A stretch of DNA of 24,541 bases, from the NCBI GenBank assembly GCA_001970855.1, contig LSSN01001916.1, forward strand, positions 1 to 24,541, read 5' to 3'. Made by a program: the position numbers and the translations under genes. Positions 1 through 8,109 of the stretch are shown one piece after another; within the stretch, counting starts at the first letter, position 1, and every line of letters starts with the position of its first letter. The notes under the pieces were generated by a model that made no database searches, was not told where the DNA came from, and worked only from the letters and a program-made list of their open reading frames with translations. The stretch comes from Smittium culicis. Its lineage: Eukaryota; Kickxellomycota; Harpellomycetes; Harpellales; Legeriomycetaceae.

Positions 1-2
1 TA

Positions 3-206
3 ATGCTTTTAACTCTTTCATGGGTGGTAGACTATTTTTGATCCACATAATATAACCAACTGAATTCATTTAAATCAGTTTAATTCCGATGACTTATAAA
101 ATATTGGTATATTGAAAAATAAAAGCAAATAGTATAATATTTTATAAATGATTGCCGAATCAATAAATTACCTTTTAAAAAGAGTTTTGGACTGGAAGGG
201 GCTAAA
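3..206. mobile_element. Short TIR element (MITE-like), copy 1
   Basis: This ~205-bp non-coding repeat is homologous along its length to 7145-7349. It opens with TTAACTCTTTC (9-19) and closes with GGAAGGGGCTAAA (194-206). The ends are roughly inverted to each other (TTARCYCTTTC against its complement). The first 31 bases match copy 2 at 24 positions, and five of the seven differences are C in copy 2 and T here. TTAA next to CCCTTT resembles piggyBac-type ends, but the 3' side reads CTAA rather than TTAA, so that assignment is tentative. No transposase is present. The left edge may lie before the window start. Confidence 0.6.
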
Positions 207-489
207 TAACAATAAGATTTTAAAAATTACATTTGATTTTTGAATCGCGTTACATTATACTTCACAAAGGGGGCGCATTAAGTTTTATCATCTTATTGGA
301 TATAACTAAACCGAAAAATAAAAGTCAATAAAAATATAGAATTAAAATTAAATATAAAAATTGCTATTGGTATAAACATTAAATTAAACAACCGTGTTAT
401 CATTATCATCTTTTCTTTCTCAAAGTTACTCTATCGACATAAAGTTTTTAAATACTATAAAAAATTTTTTTTAAAAAAAGCTCAGTTAA
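207..489. other. AT-rich spacer, nothing recognised
   Basis: This is AT-rich sequence between the short repeat and the first gag-like remnant of the DIRS element. No open frame, RNA gene or clear repeat was seen. It may contain the degraded left end of the DIRS element, but no terminal repeat could be matched. Confidence 0.4.
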
Positions 490-1125
490 AATTTATTATA
501 TTCAAAACTTTTGGATCAAGAAATTATCAACCAGTTGCCCGTAAACCAAGATCAGGTTGAATAATTGACTGATATAGTTAGTCAAATCCTCCGAGAGACA
601 TGGAGCGCGACTCTGAACCACAAGACCCGTACTTAACAACAACGATGTCGATAACTGAACTCACGATCGATACTTAATTTATAGTAGAGTTTACATCGAT
701 TAAAGAAGACTTATTCTGTTAACTCTTAAAGAAGAATAGCACAAGATTTTTAATTAGCCTTATCATAAAACTAGTTAAATTGACTAAAACTCAACTCAAC
801 TGAAAGATACTACGTCTAGAGCTGTGAGGATGGCATTCACAATCATTTACGCAATTCAAACATGTCTTACTCAAGCGATCCCACAAATCTAATACTAAGT
901 AAACCACAGGAGTCAAGAAAATCCGGTCCTAGATACTTCCGAAGATCTTGAAATAATTTTTTTAGGTCAATGAGAGCTCTACTATCTAATGTAGCTGCGA
1001 CTGTTGTCCAACACAGAATATACAACCTGTACAAAGTTTTGAATCTACAAGGGAAATCTACTCAGCTTGAATTTTCTGAATCCAAGCCTCTGATTGACAA
1101 AGAGGTTCTGAGTGCTCACATTTGA
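490..1125 (+). pseudogene. DIRS gag-like ORF1 remnant
   Basis: One frame stays coding-like across the interval but is interrupted by many stops. The first part (490-630) reads as a helical, charged segment with LLDQEIINQLPVNQDQVE. The best-preserved part (964-1125) contains MRALLSNVAATVVQHRIYNL followed by a KPLIDKEVLSAH stretch and a stop at 1123-1125. Its position just upstream of the reverse transcriptase and its general look resemble ORF1 (gag-like) proteins of fungal DIRS elements. That is recognition by pattern and context, not by a catalytic motif. The middle (640-800) is badly eroded. Confidence 0.55.
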
Positions 1126-1382
1126 AAGAAACCTATAGCGAAAAGACAGCATTTGAACTCAAGGAAACAGAAAGTAGCGACGCTCCTGCAGTTCCGGCAC
1201 CACAGCTAAAACAAACTCCGAGTCCAACTAAAATAACTCGATCTGTCAGTCAAAATTTCGCCGGAGAGGTTGCGGATGCAGGAAAAGTACAGACAGATAC
1301 CCAGGTCGATTTGTGTGTTAATGGGACGACTCGCCATGTTCAAATCAAAATGGTCCAAACTGAAGTACAGTTGATATGTTAA
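1122..1382 (+). pseudogene. Low-complexity segment between gag and RT
   Basis: This 86-codon open stretch is in a different frame from both neighbours. It is rich in Ser, Thr, Pro and Lys (for example SSDAPAVPAPQLKQTPSPTK) and has no recognisable domain. It lies exactly between the gag-like and reverse transcriptase remnants, so it is most likely the linker or C-terminal tail of the same decayed element after a frameshift. It has no ordinary ATG: the first codon is TTG. I do not regard it as an independent gene. Confidence 0.35.
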
Positions 1383-2148
1383 GAATCATCTTCATAAACC
1401 CAACCTCAGAATTAAATCTCCCGAAGAAGGCGAAAAAGAAACTTCGCATAAAGCAGAGCATCAATATAAAAACATTTTCACTGAAAATTGTCGCTTCAAA
1501 AGCTCCGGCGCAAACGCGGCGGACTTGCTAGATTATCTTCAAATACCCCCGTTAACCTAGTATTCTTATCGGTACAAAATTAAACTGAGACAGGAAACCA
1601 AAAAAGCCTTGATAGAAGAATTAACATCATTCTTAGAAATAAACGAAATAATAGAGATTCAATCTCGGGTTTCCAAACTATACTGCCAGCTATTGACAAT
1701 AAAAAGAATACTAGTGGCCTCCGTTATGTTATCTACCTGTGAAAACTCAAGATGGAGATTATATCATATAAATCTCGCATTATACTCATGAATATATATA
1801 TTTTTTCATTGGATATTCGGGGATTCTTCATCTATATCCTGATATACAAGAAAATTCGCACTTATCTTCGGTTTCACTCAAATATTTGCAATTTCCATTT
1901 ACGCCTACTAAGATGCAGATCGTCTCTAGTACGTTTTTTTACACCAAAATAATTTGTTCAATTTTACAATGAGACTGATTTCAGGTATTGATAGACTCAG
2001 TGTACATGTGTGACCTCCTGATCATAATTCAATCGAAAGAAGAGCTAAGGGGAATCCCAATTCAATTATATTCCAAGATCCGAGAGCTTGAGCTCAAGAT
2101 AAACAGTGATAAATCTTCTAAACTCCTATACAGCCTATCACACATATA
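1375..2148 (+). pseudogene. DIRS reverse transcriptase remnant (fingers and palm)
   Basis: Three frames give consecutive pieces of one DIRS-type reverse transcriptase. Piece 1 (1375-1791, one internal stop) has ETKKALIEELTSFLE at 1594-1638, the usual helix before the fingers. Piece 2 (1752-1952) has SLDIRGFFIYILIYKKIRTY, matching motif A with its catalytic Asp at 1812-1814, and ends in FFTPK at the place of the family's FTK motif. Piece 3 (1982-2148) has VYMCDLLIIIQSKEELR and LKINSDKSS, matching motif C and the segment after it. The YxDD box reads YMCD (2003-2014), so one catalytic Asp is gone. Frameshifts between the pieces confirm decay. Confidence 0.78.
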
Positions 2149-2656
2149 GGCAATGTTTTCAATATAATTATTATGTCTCCGAAGATTCGATCTACAAAGA
2201 TCAGAGACTTTTGACGCAATACAAGAAAGGTACTGAATGCTGAACAGAAGATGATGAGATGTCTTGCGTGCTTTATATAGAAAGCTCAGTTGATGCAGGT
2301 AAATATTCTTGGCATTTTTATGCTCCATTTTCTTTTGAAGCTCAAAAGCTCGCCAATATATAAATTTAAATCATTGACGTGAACAGTGTTACTAACTGAA
2401 ACTTCAATACAAAGAATATTGTTCTTCGATAATAAATTGGTATTATAGACACAGATTTTCGCTCTTTCAAGAGAATACGGAACTATATATTTTAATTGAC
2501 TCAATTCCTTCAAAATTTAAGAGTTTTAAAGAGTCCACACACATATTCGGAATTAATGATGCCAACACAGTCGAGGATGAATGTCAACTCATAAAATTTT
2601 CTACAGTACTGTATAAATTAAGGTTCATGAGTGTTAATATTTCATTTGATAACTAA
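2149..2656 (+). pseudogene. DIRS RT thumb and RNase H remnant
   Basis: After another frameshift, 2149-2539 continues the DIRS polyprotein: MSPKIRSTKIRDF, then KVLNAEQKMMRCLACFI and KAQLMQVNILGIF. This is the stretch that follows the palm in DIRS enzymes. It runs into an RNase H-like segment, where LLTETSIQRILFF stands at the place of the usual TDAS motif. A last in-frame piece at 2540-2656 (INDANTVEDECQLI) resembles the later RNase H segment. About six stops interrupt the stretch, and the first RNase H Asp is read as Glu. Homology appears to stop at about 2656, where an AT-rich hairpin-bearing insertion begins. Confidence 0.62.
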
Positions 2657-2706
2657 TATAATAAAATTAATTTTAATTAATTAAAACGAATTCTATTTTA
2701 CTATAT

Positions 2707-2742
2707 AAGACTTAGAGATTAAACTTTGAATCTCTAAGTCTT
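2707..2742. repeat. Perfect 14-bp hairpin (copy X of a dispersed hairpin repeat)
   Basis: AAGACTTAGAGATT (2707-2720) and AATCTCTAAGTCTT (2729-2742) are perfect inverted repeats with an 8-base loop. The flanks (TATTTTACTATAT before, a T-run and CTCTCCT after) resemble those of the related hairpin at 21443-21483. The two loci therefore look like diverged copies of one repeat family. Confidence 0.7.
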
Positions 2743-2809
2743 TCTATTTTTTTTAATACTCTCCTAGTTTCTGAGACAATAAAATAATATAATTATTAAT
2801 ACTTAGTCT

Positions 2810-2838
2810 AAAAAAGAGAGTTTTCGGTTCTCTTTTTT
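2810..2838. repeat. 10-bp stem-loop A6GAGA / TCTCT6
   Basis: AAAAAAGAGA (2810-2819) and TCTCTTTTTT (2829-2838) pair perfectly around a 9-base loop. The form looks like a bacterial intrinsic terminator, but in this eukaryotic context it is best taken as part of the inserted repeat. Confidence 0.6.
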
Positions 2839-2867
2839 GATCTATCCGGAAATTGAATCCAAATTAT

Positions 2868-3167
2868 CTTAAGGCGATTATTTGGAAAACCCGTGAACGA
2901 AATACTAAGAATCCAGAAGAGATTTGATCATACTGTCTAAAGACCAATAATTTACCTAGTTTATTATGTGTTACTTCGACCTAAATCAAATTGAATCTTC
3001 AAGTTGACTGAATGCATAAAAAAATTATCACTAAATCACGTGAAATTCAATACGTATGAAAAGATTGACGGTTCTCACAATGTTGGCCTGCTTATTTTTA
3101 TCCTAAAAAAGATAGTATATCCATAATACGACCGGCATATCCAGAAAGAAAAGATCGGAAAAAATGA
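2868..3167 (+). pseudogene. DIRS linker between RNase H and recombinase, remnant
   Basis: Coding-like traces resume behind the hairpin insertion. The clearest is 3069-3167, which contains CWPAYFYPKKDSISIIRPAY and resembles the conserved tryptophan/proline-rich segment between RNase H and recombinase in DIRS polyproteins. The frame is broken on both sides. The assignment rests mainly on position and a short motif. Confidence 0.4.
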
Positions 3168-3248
3168 ATTAGGGTTCAAGTTGAAAAGGATAAAACCCAA
3201 TGCGCATGAAAATAAGTAATCTGAGATCACATACAATAAATAAAGTCC

Positions 3249-3250
<2 letters not shown>

Positions 3251-3286
<36 letters not shown>
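3251..3286. repeat. (AG)18 microsatellite
   Basis: This is a perfect run of 18 AG units inside the decayed DIRS element, between the linker and recombinase remnants. It probably expanded after the element lost coding function. Confidence 0.97.
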
Positions 3287-3289
<3 letters not shown>

Positions 3290-3505
3290 CGATGTAATTA
3301 GTAGAGCCGATGTGTAAATACGCGACTTGTTTTCCGGATATGAGTTCTCTCTCAATATCCCAACCTATCCTATTACGAGAAACAACTGTACTCCCATACC
3401 CGAAAAGCGGAAAATCACCTCTATCGTAAAACAGAAATTAGTTCTTGATATCTTGAAGGATCAGTGATGTTTTCTCGAAGCACATGTTCTCTGAAACTAC
3501 GCTAA

Positions 3506-4791
3506 TTTGATTTATTCTCTCGAAAAAACGACGTTTTAGACATCGATACAGAGACATATATCAAAAATAGCTTTTTAGAATGGATAGTTTCAAAAGTCAT
3601 TACTGGAGAAATATCGGATCAACAAATAATAAATTATCTTTTAGAGATATATTATATTGATAAAATCAAATTGGGTACGATAAAGGCTTATAATTATGCA
3701 TCTTAGGGGCTTTCAGAAAATTTCTAAGAACTGACATATAATCCCATTTTTATATAGTTTACAAATACTTTTGACGATTCATCAATTTGAAATTATGCTA
3801 GACCCGAAATTGACATATCTTCTGTTCTGAATTTATTTAGATAATGGGACCCTTCATCAATCCTTAAAAACATACAGTTAACACTTAATTTATTCTAGTT
3901 TTTAGTTGTGACGGAGTTTTTAGGCGTGAGCGACATCGATAGAATATATGACTCGAGAACAGTTTTATTTTAAACGAATTATACGTAAACTGTCCTTATA
4001 CAAAGAAAAATTTATATATCGTATTCAATGATCAATTTAATATTATTTTACAAAGAATAATGCTTATTTCTATAGTATAATAAATTGATTAAAGAGACAG
4101 CAAAGAATAAGCATAAGCATAATACTTTTACATATTTCAAGTACAATATTTTTTGCAATAGCAATTTGAAGGAAATAATATAAACAGCGACTATTTTAAC
4201 TTAATTTTATTTGAAAAGATATATTAATGATTATTTTTCTCTATTTTTTTGGTTATAAATATATTATTTTCCAAATTAATTCAATAAATTCCTCTCACAA
4301 TAAATCTATTACCAAAACATAATTACAATAAGAGCCGTGGTTAGAAGTGGACTACTAAAATTAATCATAGTAGCCCCGAAAGAAAAGTACGGAGGTTTAA
4401 CTGTTGAATAACCATGTCTGATAAACTCTTGCAAGGATCCTATAATATGTCCAATGATTTTTTATCAGGTATATAAAAATAATATAGCCTCAAAACTTGT
4501 CCAAAAACAGATTCAAACAACATAAAATGGATAATAAACTGAATTTTTAGATTCTTGAGTGGTTATAAGAAGCCTTTATCAGCGGATAGCATTCTAAAAT
4601 ACATCCGCTCGTTATGAGATCATATCAGTCGCGATCTAAATGCAACCATATCTAAAGTAAAAGCGATTTGATTAAATATTGCAGCTAAATCCAGATTATC
4701 GCCAGATAAAATAGTTTCCCTTGGATTCTGGTCTAACTATACTATCTATGATACTTACTATCGACTCATAAGGAATTCATCGAATAAATAG
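3506..4791 (+). pseudogene. DIRS tyrosine recombinase (YR) remnant
   Basis: The YR cuts and rejoins DNA to integrate DIRS elements. The N-terminal SAM-like part is at 3506-3706 (FLEWIVSKVITGEISDQQII, then LGTIKAYNYAS at 3671-3703). The catalytic part begins near 3791 (RPEIDISSVLNLF) and continues with FLGVSDIDRI at 3917-3946. There the family's catalytic Arg is replaced by Gly (3923-3925). After an AT-rich interruption, IVAPKEKYGG (4367-4396) and INSCKDPIICPM (4421-4456) follow in the same frame. The C-terminal box is in another frame (4561-4791): LSADSILKYIRSL, then SLGFWSNYTIYDTYYRL with candidate nucleophile Tyr codons at 4756-4761. Stops and the lost Arg show it is inactive. Crypton recombinases are an alternative, but the RT upstream argues for DIRS. 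Confidence 0.78.
3990..4325. repeat. AT-rich putative insertion inside the recombinase remnant
   Basis: Coding similarity stops after the segment with FLGVSDIDRI and resumes with the IVAPKEK segment, which should follow within a few tens of residues. The ~335 bp between them are AT-rich, without coding trace. They hold a short inverted pair, AATGCTTATT near 4060 and AATAAGCATA near 4106. The simplest reading is a short non-autonomous insertion. Target duplications were not identified. Confidence 0.45.
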
Positions 4792-4814
4792 ACTGAGACT
4801 ATCTTATATTTGGA

Positions 4815-4920
4815 GTAACTTAATATTTCATCTCGCTGAAGTATAATACTATAATTAATCGAGCTCTTTAGAGCGAATATTAATTTATTATAAACGAGAA
4901 GAGGAGAAATATTAAGTTAC
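4815..4920. repeat. 106-bp palindrome behind the recombinase
   Basis: GTAACTTAATATTTC (4815-4829) and GAAATATTAAGTTAC (4906-4920) are perfect 15-bp inverted repeats. The sequence between them continues as an imperfect palindrome centred on GCTCTTTAGAGC (4863-4874). It starts 24 bases after the YR stop. It could belong to the DIRS 3' terminal structure, or be an independent foldback element. Confidence 0.75.
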
Positions 4921-5495
4921 ATCCACCCGAGATAATTTAAATTTGCAGAAAGATAAGGATAACACGATGTGTGATTTTCTGCTTTTACCATTAAAAATTT
5001 TTATATTTCATTTAATTTATTATTATTATTATTGGCTTTTAATTTCTGATTTAGTTTTATTCGATAAGATAGAACGTAATATGTCTCCTTTCATTGTTTA
5101 TAATAATTTAATATTCGCTCTAAAGACCTCGATTAATTATAACAGACTCAATAATTGAACATTGAAAGCATTATCCTGGTATAATCAACGGAGCTGCAAT
5201 ATTTATCAATAAAAAAAAGATTATGATCACGTTAATTAGGCATACTTTGAACTTGGTTAAAATTTTTTTGGCTTCCCAGCGAATCCTCCAATTGGATCAA
5301 TCTTATTTACAAATATTCGACCACTAAGATTAAAGTAGGTAAATTTTTTACTTGATGGATTCTAATAAATAAGCGCTAAGACATGATGACCCCTTATCCT
5401 TTGAGCTAAAAAATAGTTTAGCGGAACCAATGATAATAATTTTAACAAAAATATTTATATGATATCAGCCTACCAAACCTAAAAATCAAAATTTT
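4921..5495. other. Spacer without recognised feature
   Basis: A 71-codon open frame at 4943-5158 has a biased Ile/Leu/Tyr/Asn composition and no motif, so it is not called. The rest is AT-rich and stop-ridden. It may contain the eroded 5' part of the LINE remnant that follows. Confidence 0.4.
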
Positions 5496-6345
5496 GGTTT
5501 ATGCTGGTTATATAGCGATCTTGTAAACTAATATGAACAAATTTAGTATTTTAGAGCGAGTTACTGTATTACATTGCGGCACTTCAAATGCTATGGCATA
5601 TTATCAAAATAAACTGAATTTTAGTATGTACTGATTTAATGAAACTTAAATACAAATTTATTAAAGATGGCGAAATTTTTGAGGATTATGGGGTAATTTT
5701 TAAAAAAATCGGAATTGCAGCAAAAAGTATTGAAGAAAAAATAATCCAAAGTATAAAAAACAAAATGAATTGGCTTAATTGTCGAATACTGTCCTCTACA
5801 TGTGATGATTAAAATTAAAAAACGCGTTCCAAAATATGGTTTGCAGCTCATATAGCTCCATTTAGACCAAATATTTTTAATAAAAAAACACCTATTTCAA
5901 TGTAAAATTTGTACTAAAAAAGGGATATGGGAGGGCTTGACCTAATCCCAACCGAAGAATAGTATTTGTTCCTTGTTCGGAAAATAGATTACCACTATTA
6001 TTCATGCGAGTTCAACTTATCTGAATCCAACATATATCTAACGGAAAGCAAAATCAAAGATGGTTTTTGTATAGAAAATTCACCCTATTACAGAACATTG
6101 AATGCCAAAAATAAAAATAAAATTAGAAAAAATAGGGGAAAAACTGTATTTTATGAGTACTCGATAAAATGCTGCAATATGCTAGGATTAGATTATGAGA
6201 ATATAGACATTAGCTGGTAAGTCTTTCAAATACTTTCCCTCCCAGTTTCTAATCGGTCTTTTAAAGGTATTGCTTTCGATTCAAAGGAGCTGGATAATCT
6301 AGGAAAAGTAAGAATAAAAAAAAGGGTCAGTTCTAAAACTGTTTA
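5496..6345 (+). pseudogene. LINE (non-LTR) reverse transcriptase, 3' remnant
   Basis: Starting near 5496, the translation reads LCWLYSDLVN, at the place of the LINE YADD box (YSD at 5511-5519). After a frameshift, one frame runs from 5639 to 6345 with several stops. It includes EDYGVIFKKIG (5681-5713), corresponding to the YLG.f..G motif after the palm, a helical segment (AKSIEEKIIQSIKNKMNWLN), and KRDMGGLDLI (5918-5947), like the GGLGL motif near the end of LINE polymerases. The longest clean stretch is 5966-6220. The order and spacing fit the C-terminal half of a LINE RT. The 5' half and endonuclease are absent or unrecognisable. No poly(A) tail was identified. Individual motifs are weak, so confidence is moderate. 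Confidence 0.55.
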
Positions 6346-7075
6346 AACTGAATTTGAATAATAAGGCAAAACAGAAAATCTGGCTAGTTTCAATAAAGTA
6401 AATAAAATTCTCGATCTACCTACAGCTCTGAAAATAGCTAGATATGAGAGAACCCACCAGCATGAGAGTATTAGAACTGATGCTAACTTTACTCTTTCCC
6501 ATCCAACACTCTTTAATAAAATCAAATTTATGATTCGTTTATGATTTATAAGAAAGTTTACTATTTGCTGCTACTTTTCTATAAACCAACATTTCTTATA
6601 GCCTCGGAATTAAAGAATTTTATTTGTACTCTGTTGGCTATATCTGATGGGCCAAAAATATTCTACTGCCCGTGAAGGGGTTTATGGAGATTGTGATCTT
6701 ATCTATAAGCTTTAAGATTTCTCCATTCATTCCTTCAAGTAGGCTTAGTGGTTGAAGTTATAATCGTTATGTATTTATGTTCGTTCCATAAATACTGAAT
6801 TCGTTATCATTGAGCTCGTAGTCAGAGCCTACATATAACAGGATTAATAAAAAACACTTACGATCCAAGCAAAGGAAAGATCAGCCTGACTCTCTTAATA
6901 TAAGCCGCTAAATGACTGATATCTGAATTGCTGTCGACGCTGGACTTGTGTAGAGATATTGTCTCACTGCTCTAAACGAAACGGTTCCTCCTGTTTCTAG
7001 ATGGTGCACCTCTGTTATCGCTGTCTTCCGAATCGCTGATCGTTGCCTTCACTATCCTCAACCAAGGGTAGTTTA
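6346..7075 (-). pseudogene. Unidentified decayed coding-like region, minus strand
   Basis: On the minus strand this stretch reads as protein-like sequence with only scattered stops. Near 7075-6960 it begins with an acidic, basic and serine-rich segment (ATISDSEDSDNRGAPSRNRR). It continues with SSVDSNSDISHLAAYIKRVR, SDYELNDNEFSIYGTNIN and LLEGMNGEILKLIDKITISI, and reaches HKFDFIKECWMGKSKVSI near 6520-6470. I recognise no family. The acidic N-terminal look and the adjacent TTAA/CCCTTT element could suggest a transposase, but no catalytic motif was seen. The 60-codon minus-strand frame at 6343-6525 is in another frame and is not called. Confidence 0.3.
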
Positions 7076-7144
7076 TATTAGTGAGGTTATAGTATACAAT
7101 AAGTTGAAAAGTACACTACTTTAGTACTAAACCAATTTCTGGGG

Positions 7145-7349
7145 CCAACGCTCTTAACCCTTTCAAGGACGGCAGACTGCTTTTGACCTAACAAATACAA
7201 CCAACTATATTGTATAAAGTGCTATAATTCTGAAATTCGGATAATTATTGGTGTGTTGTAAAATTATGGCAAATAATAAAACTGCTTATAAATCATAAGC
7301 GAATAAATAAACTAATTTTTATATGAGCGTTGGACGGGAAAGGGCTAAA
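7145..7349. mobile_element. Short TIR element (MITE-like), copy 2
   Basis: This is the second, less eroded copy of the 3-206 repeat. The left end is CCAACGCTC (7145-7153) followed by TTAACCCTTTC (7154-7164). The right end is GAGCGTTGG (7325-7333) followed by ACGGGAAAGGGCTAAA (7334-7349). The 9-mers are perfect inverted repeats of each other, and the CCCTTTC/GAAAGGG blocks form a second inverted pair. The homology with copy 1 breaks after CTAAA. The element has no coding capacity. TTAA next to CCCTTT is piggyBac-like. It lies about 760 bp upstream of the SH3 gene. Confidence 0.65.
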
Positions 7350-8109
7350 CTTGATTAAAAATTTTATGGGACAAGACTATCATAAATCATTTGTTATTGG
7401 CTGTCTTGAAATTTTATAACCAATACATTATTATCAATCTATAAAGGTTTATCGGTTAGTAATTTGATTGGATATTAGTAGCAATATATAATTAGCTAAT
7501 TACTGGTGAATGGGTTATATAACTTATTGTTTGTTGTTATTCTTAAAATATACCAGAATTTGAATGTGCCTCGATAATTTATTTAGTTTTTTTGAGCTCA
7601 GATGGCTAAATTGCGTAAATTAAATCGGCGTACTATCGGGGAAAGAGAGAACGAGACTTATATAGCTTGAACTTGCAGTAATTTTATGTAATTTTATATA
7701 AGTTTATGAGTCTTCAAGTAAATTGCAACAAATAAAATACGCAGCTGTACCAAAATTATATAAATAGCTCTAGAGCAATTTTCGCGGTGATTAATCTATT
7801 TTGATATATTTATTTCATTAGACAATTAACAATATAGCGAATTCAAATTATAGTCGCAATAAATAAAAACAATAGGGTAAAATAACAAAGAAAAAAATTA
7901 TGCATTATACAATTGTTTAATACAAAAACTCCAAGGATTTAATTATGGCAAAATGAAGTCACATTTGCTTATTATCCTTTAAACTTTCTTTCTTTTCTAT
8001 AAAAAAGCAAATATTTATTTAATTTTAATTAACGAATTTATAGTTTATAAACTAGATTTCATCTATATTATCTGTATAGTATTTTTTTTAATAAATTCAA
8101 TAGTCAATT
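7350..8109. other. Intergenic region upstream of the SH3 gene
   Basis: AT-rich, with no coding trace. It must hold the promoter and 5' leader of the downstream gene. A T-run (8084-8091) ends 18 bases before its ATG. No specific factor site can be supported. Confidence 0.5.

Larger units (their letters stand above)
2657..2860. repeat. AT-rich, hairpin-bearing putative insertion in the RNase H remnant
   Basis: This ~200-bp stretch separates the RNase H remnant from the next coding-like part of the DIRS element. It holds two strong inverted repeats, listed separately, and no coding trace. A related hairpin at 21443-21483, far from any DIRS sequence, suggests the stretch is a mobile repeat that landed in the element. 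The exact ends and a target-site duplication could not be fixed by eye. Confidence 0.45.
490..4791 (+). mobile_element. Decayed DIRS-like tyrosine-recombinase retrotransposon
   Basis: Protein remnants lie on the + strand in the order expected for DIRS elements: gag-like (490-1125), reverse transcriptase and RNase H (1375-2656), a linker (about 2868-3167) and tyrosine recombinase (3506-4791). DIRS elements use a tyrosine recombinase instead of an integrase and do not carry ordinary LTRs. Reading frames shift several times and carry many stops, so the copy is dead. The 4.3-kb span includes apparent later insertions (2657-2860 and about 3990-4325) and an (AG)18 tract. The recombinase end (SLGFWSNYTIYDTYYRL) and the RT core support DIRS over Ty3/gypsy. 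Terminal repeats were not found, so the outer limits are those of the coding remnants only. Confidence 0.82.

Noticed and set aside
1375..2656. Ty3/gypsy retrotransposon
   Set aside because: The first RT fragments looked gypsy-like. The segments after the palm, the RNase H context and above all the tyrosine recombinase downstream fit DIRS better, and no integrase or LTR pair was found.
2810..2838. Bacterial intrinsic terminator
   Set aside because: The form fits, but the neighbouring genes have introns and no bacterial gene is nearby. It lies in a eukaryotic transposon insertion.
4943..5158. 71-residue open frame
   Set aside because: No domain, no ATG at the called start, composition follows the local AT-rich DNA, and it lies between two decayed transposons.
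6217..6290. Spliced gene using GTAAGT at 6217
   Set aside because: Joining to the nearest AAG or CAG acceptors leads to a stop within about ten codons, while read-through keeps LINE-like sequence. The site is probably fortuitous.
3..7349. The two ~205-bp repeats as LTRs of one 7.3-kb element
   Set aside because: They have CCCTTTC inverted ends instead of TG...CA. A third partial copy stands alone at 15020, and the interval contains at least two unrelated retroelements.
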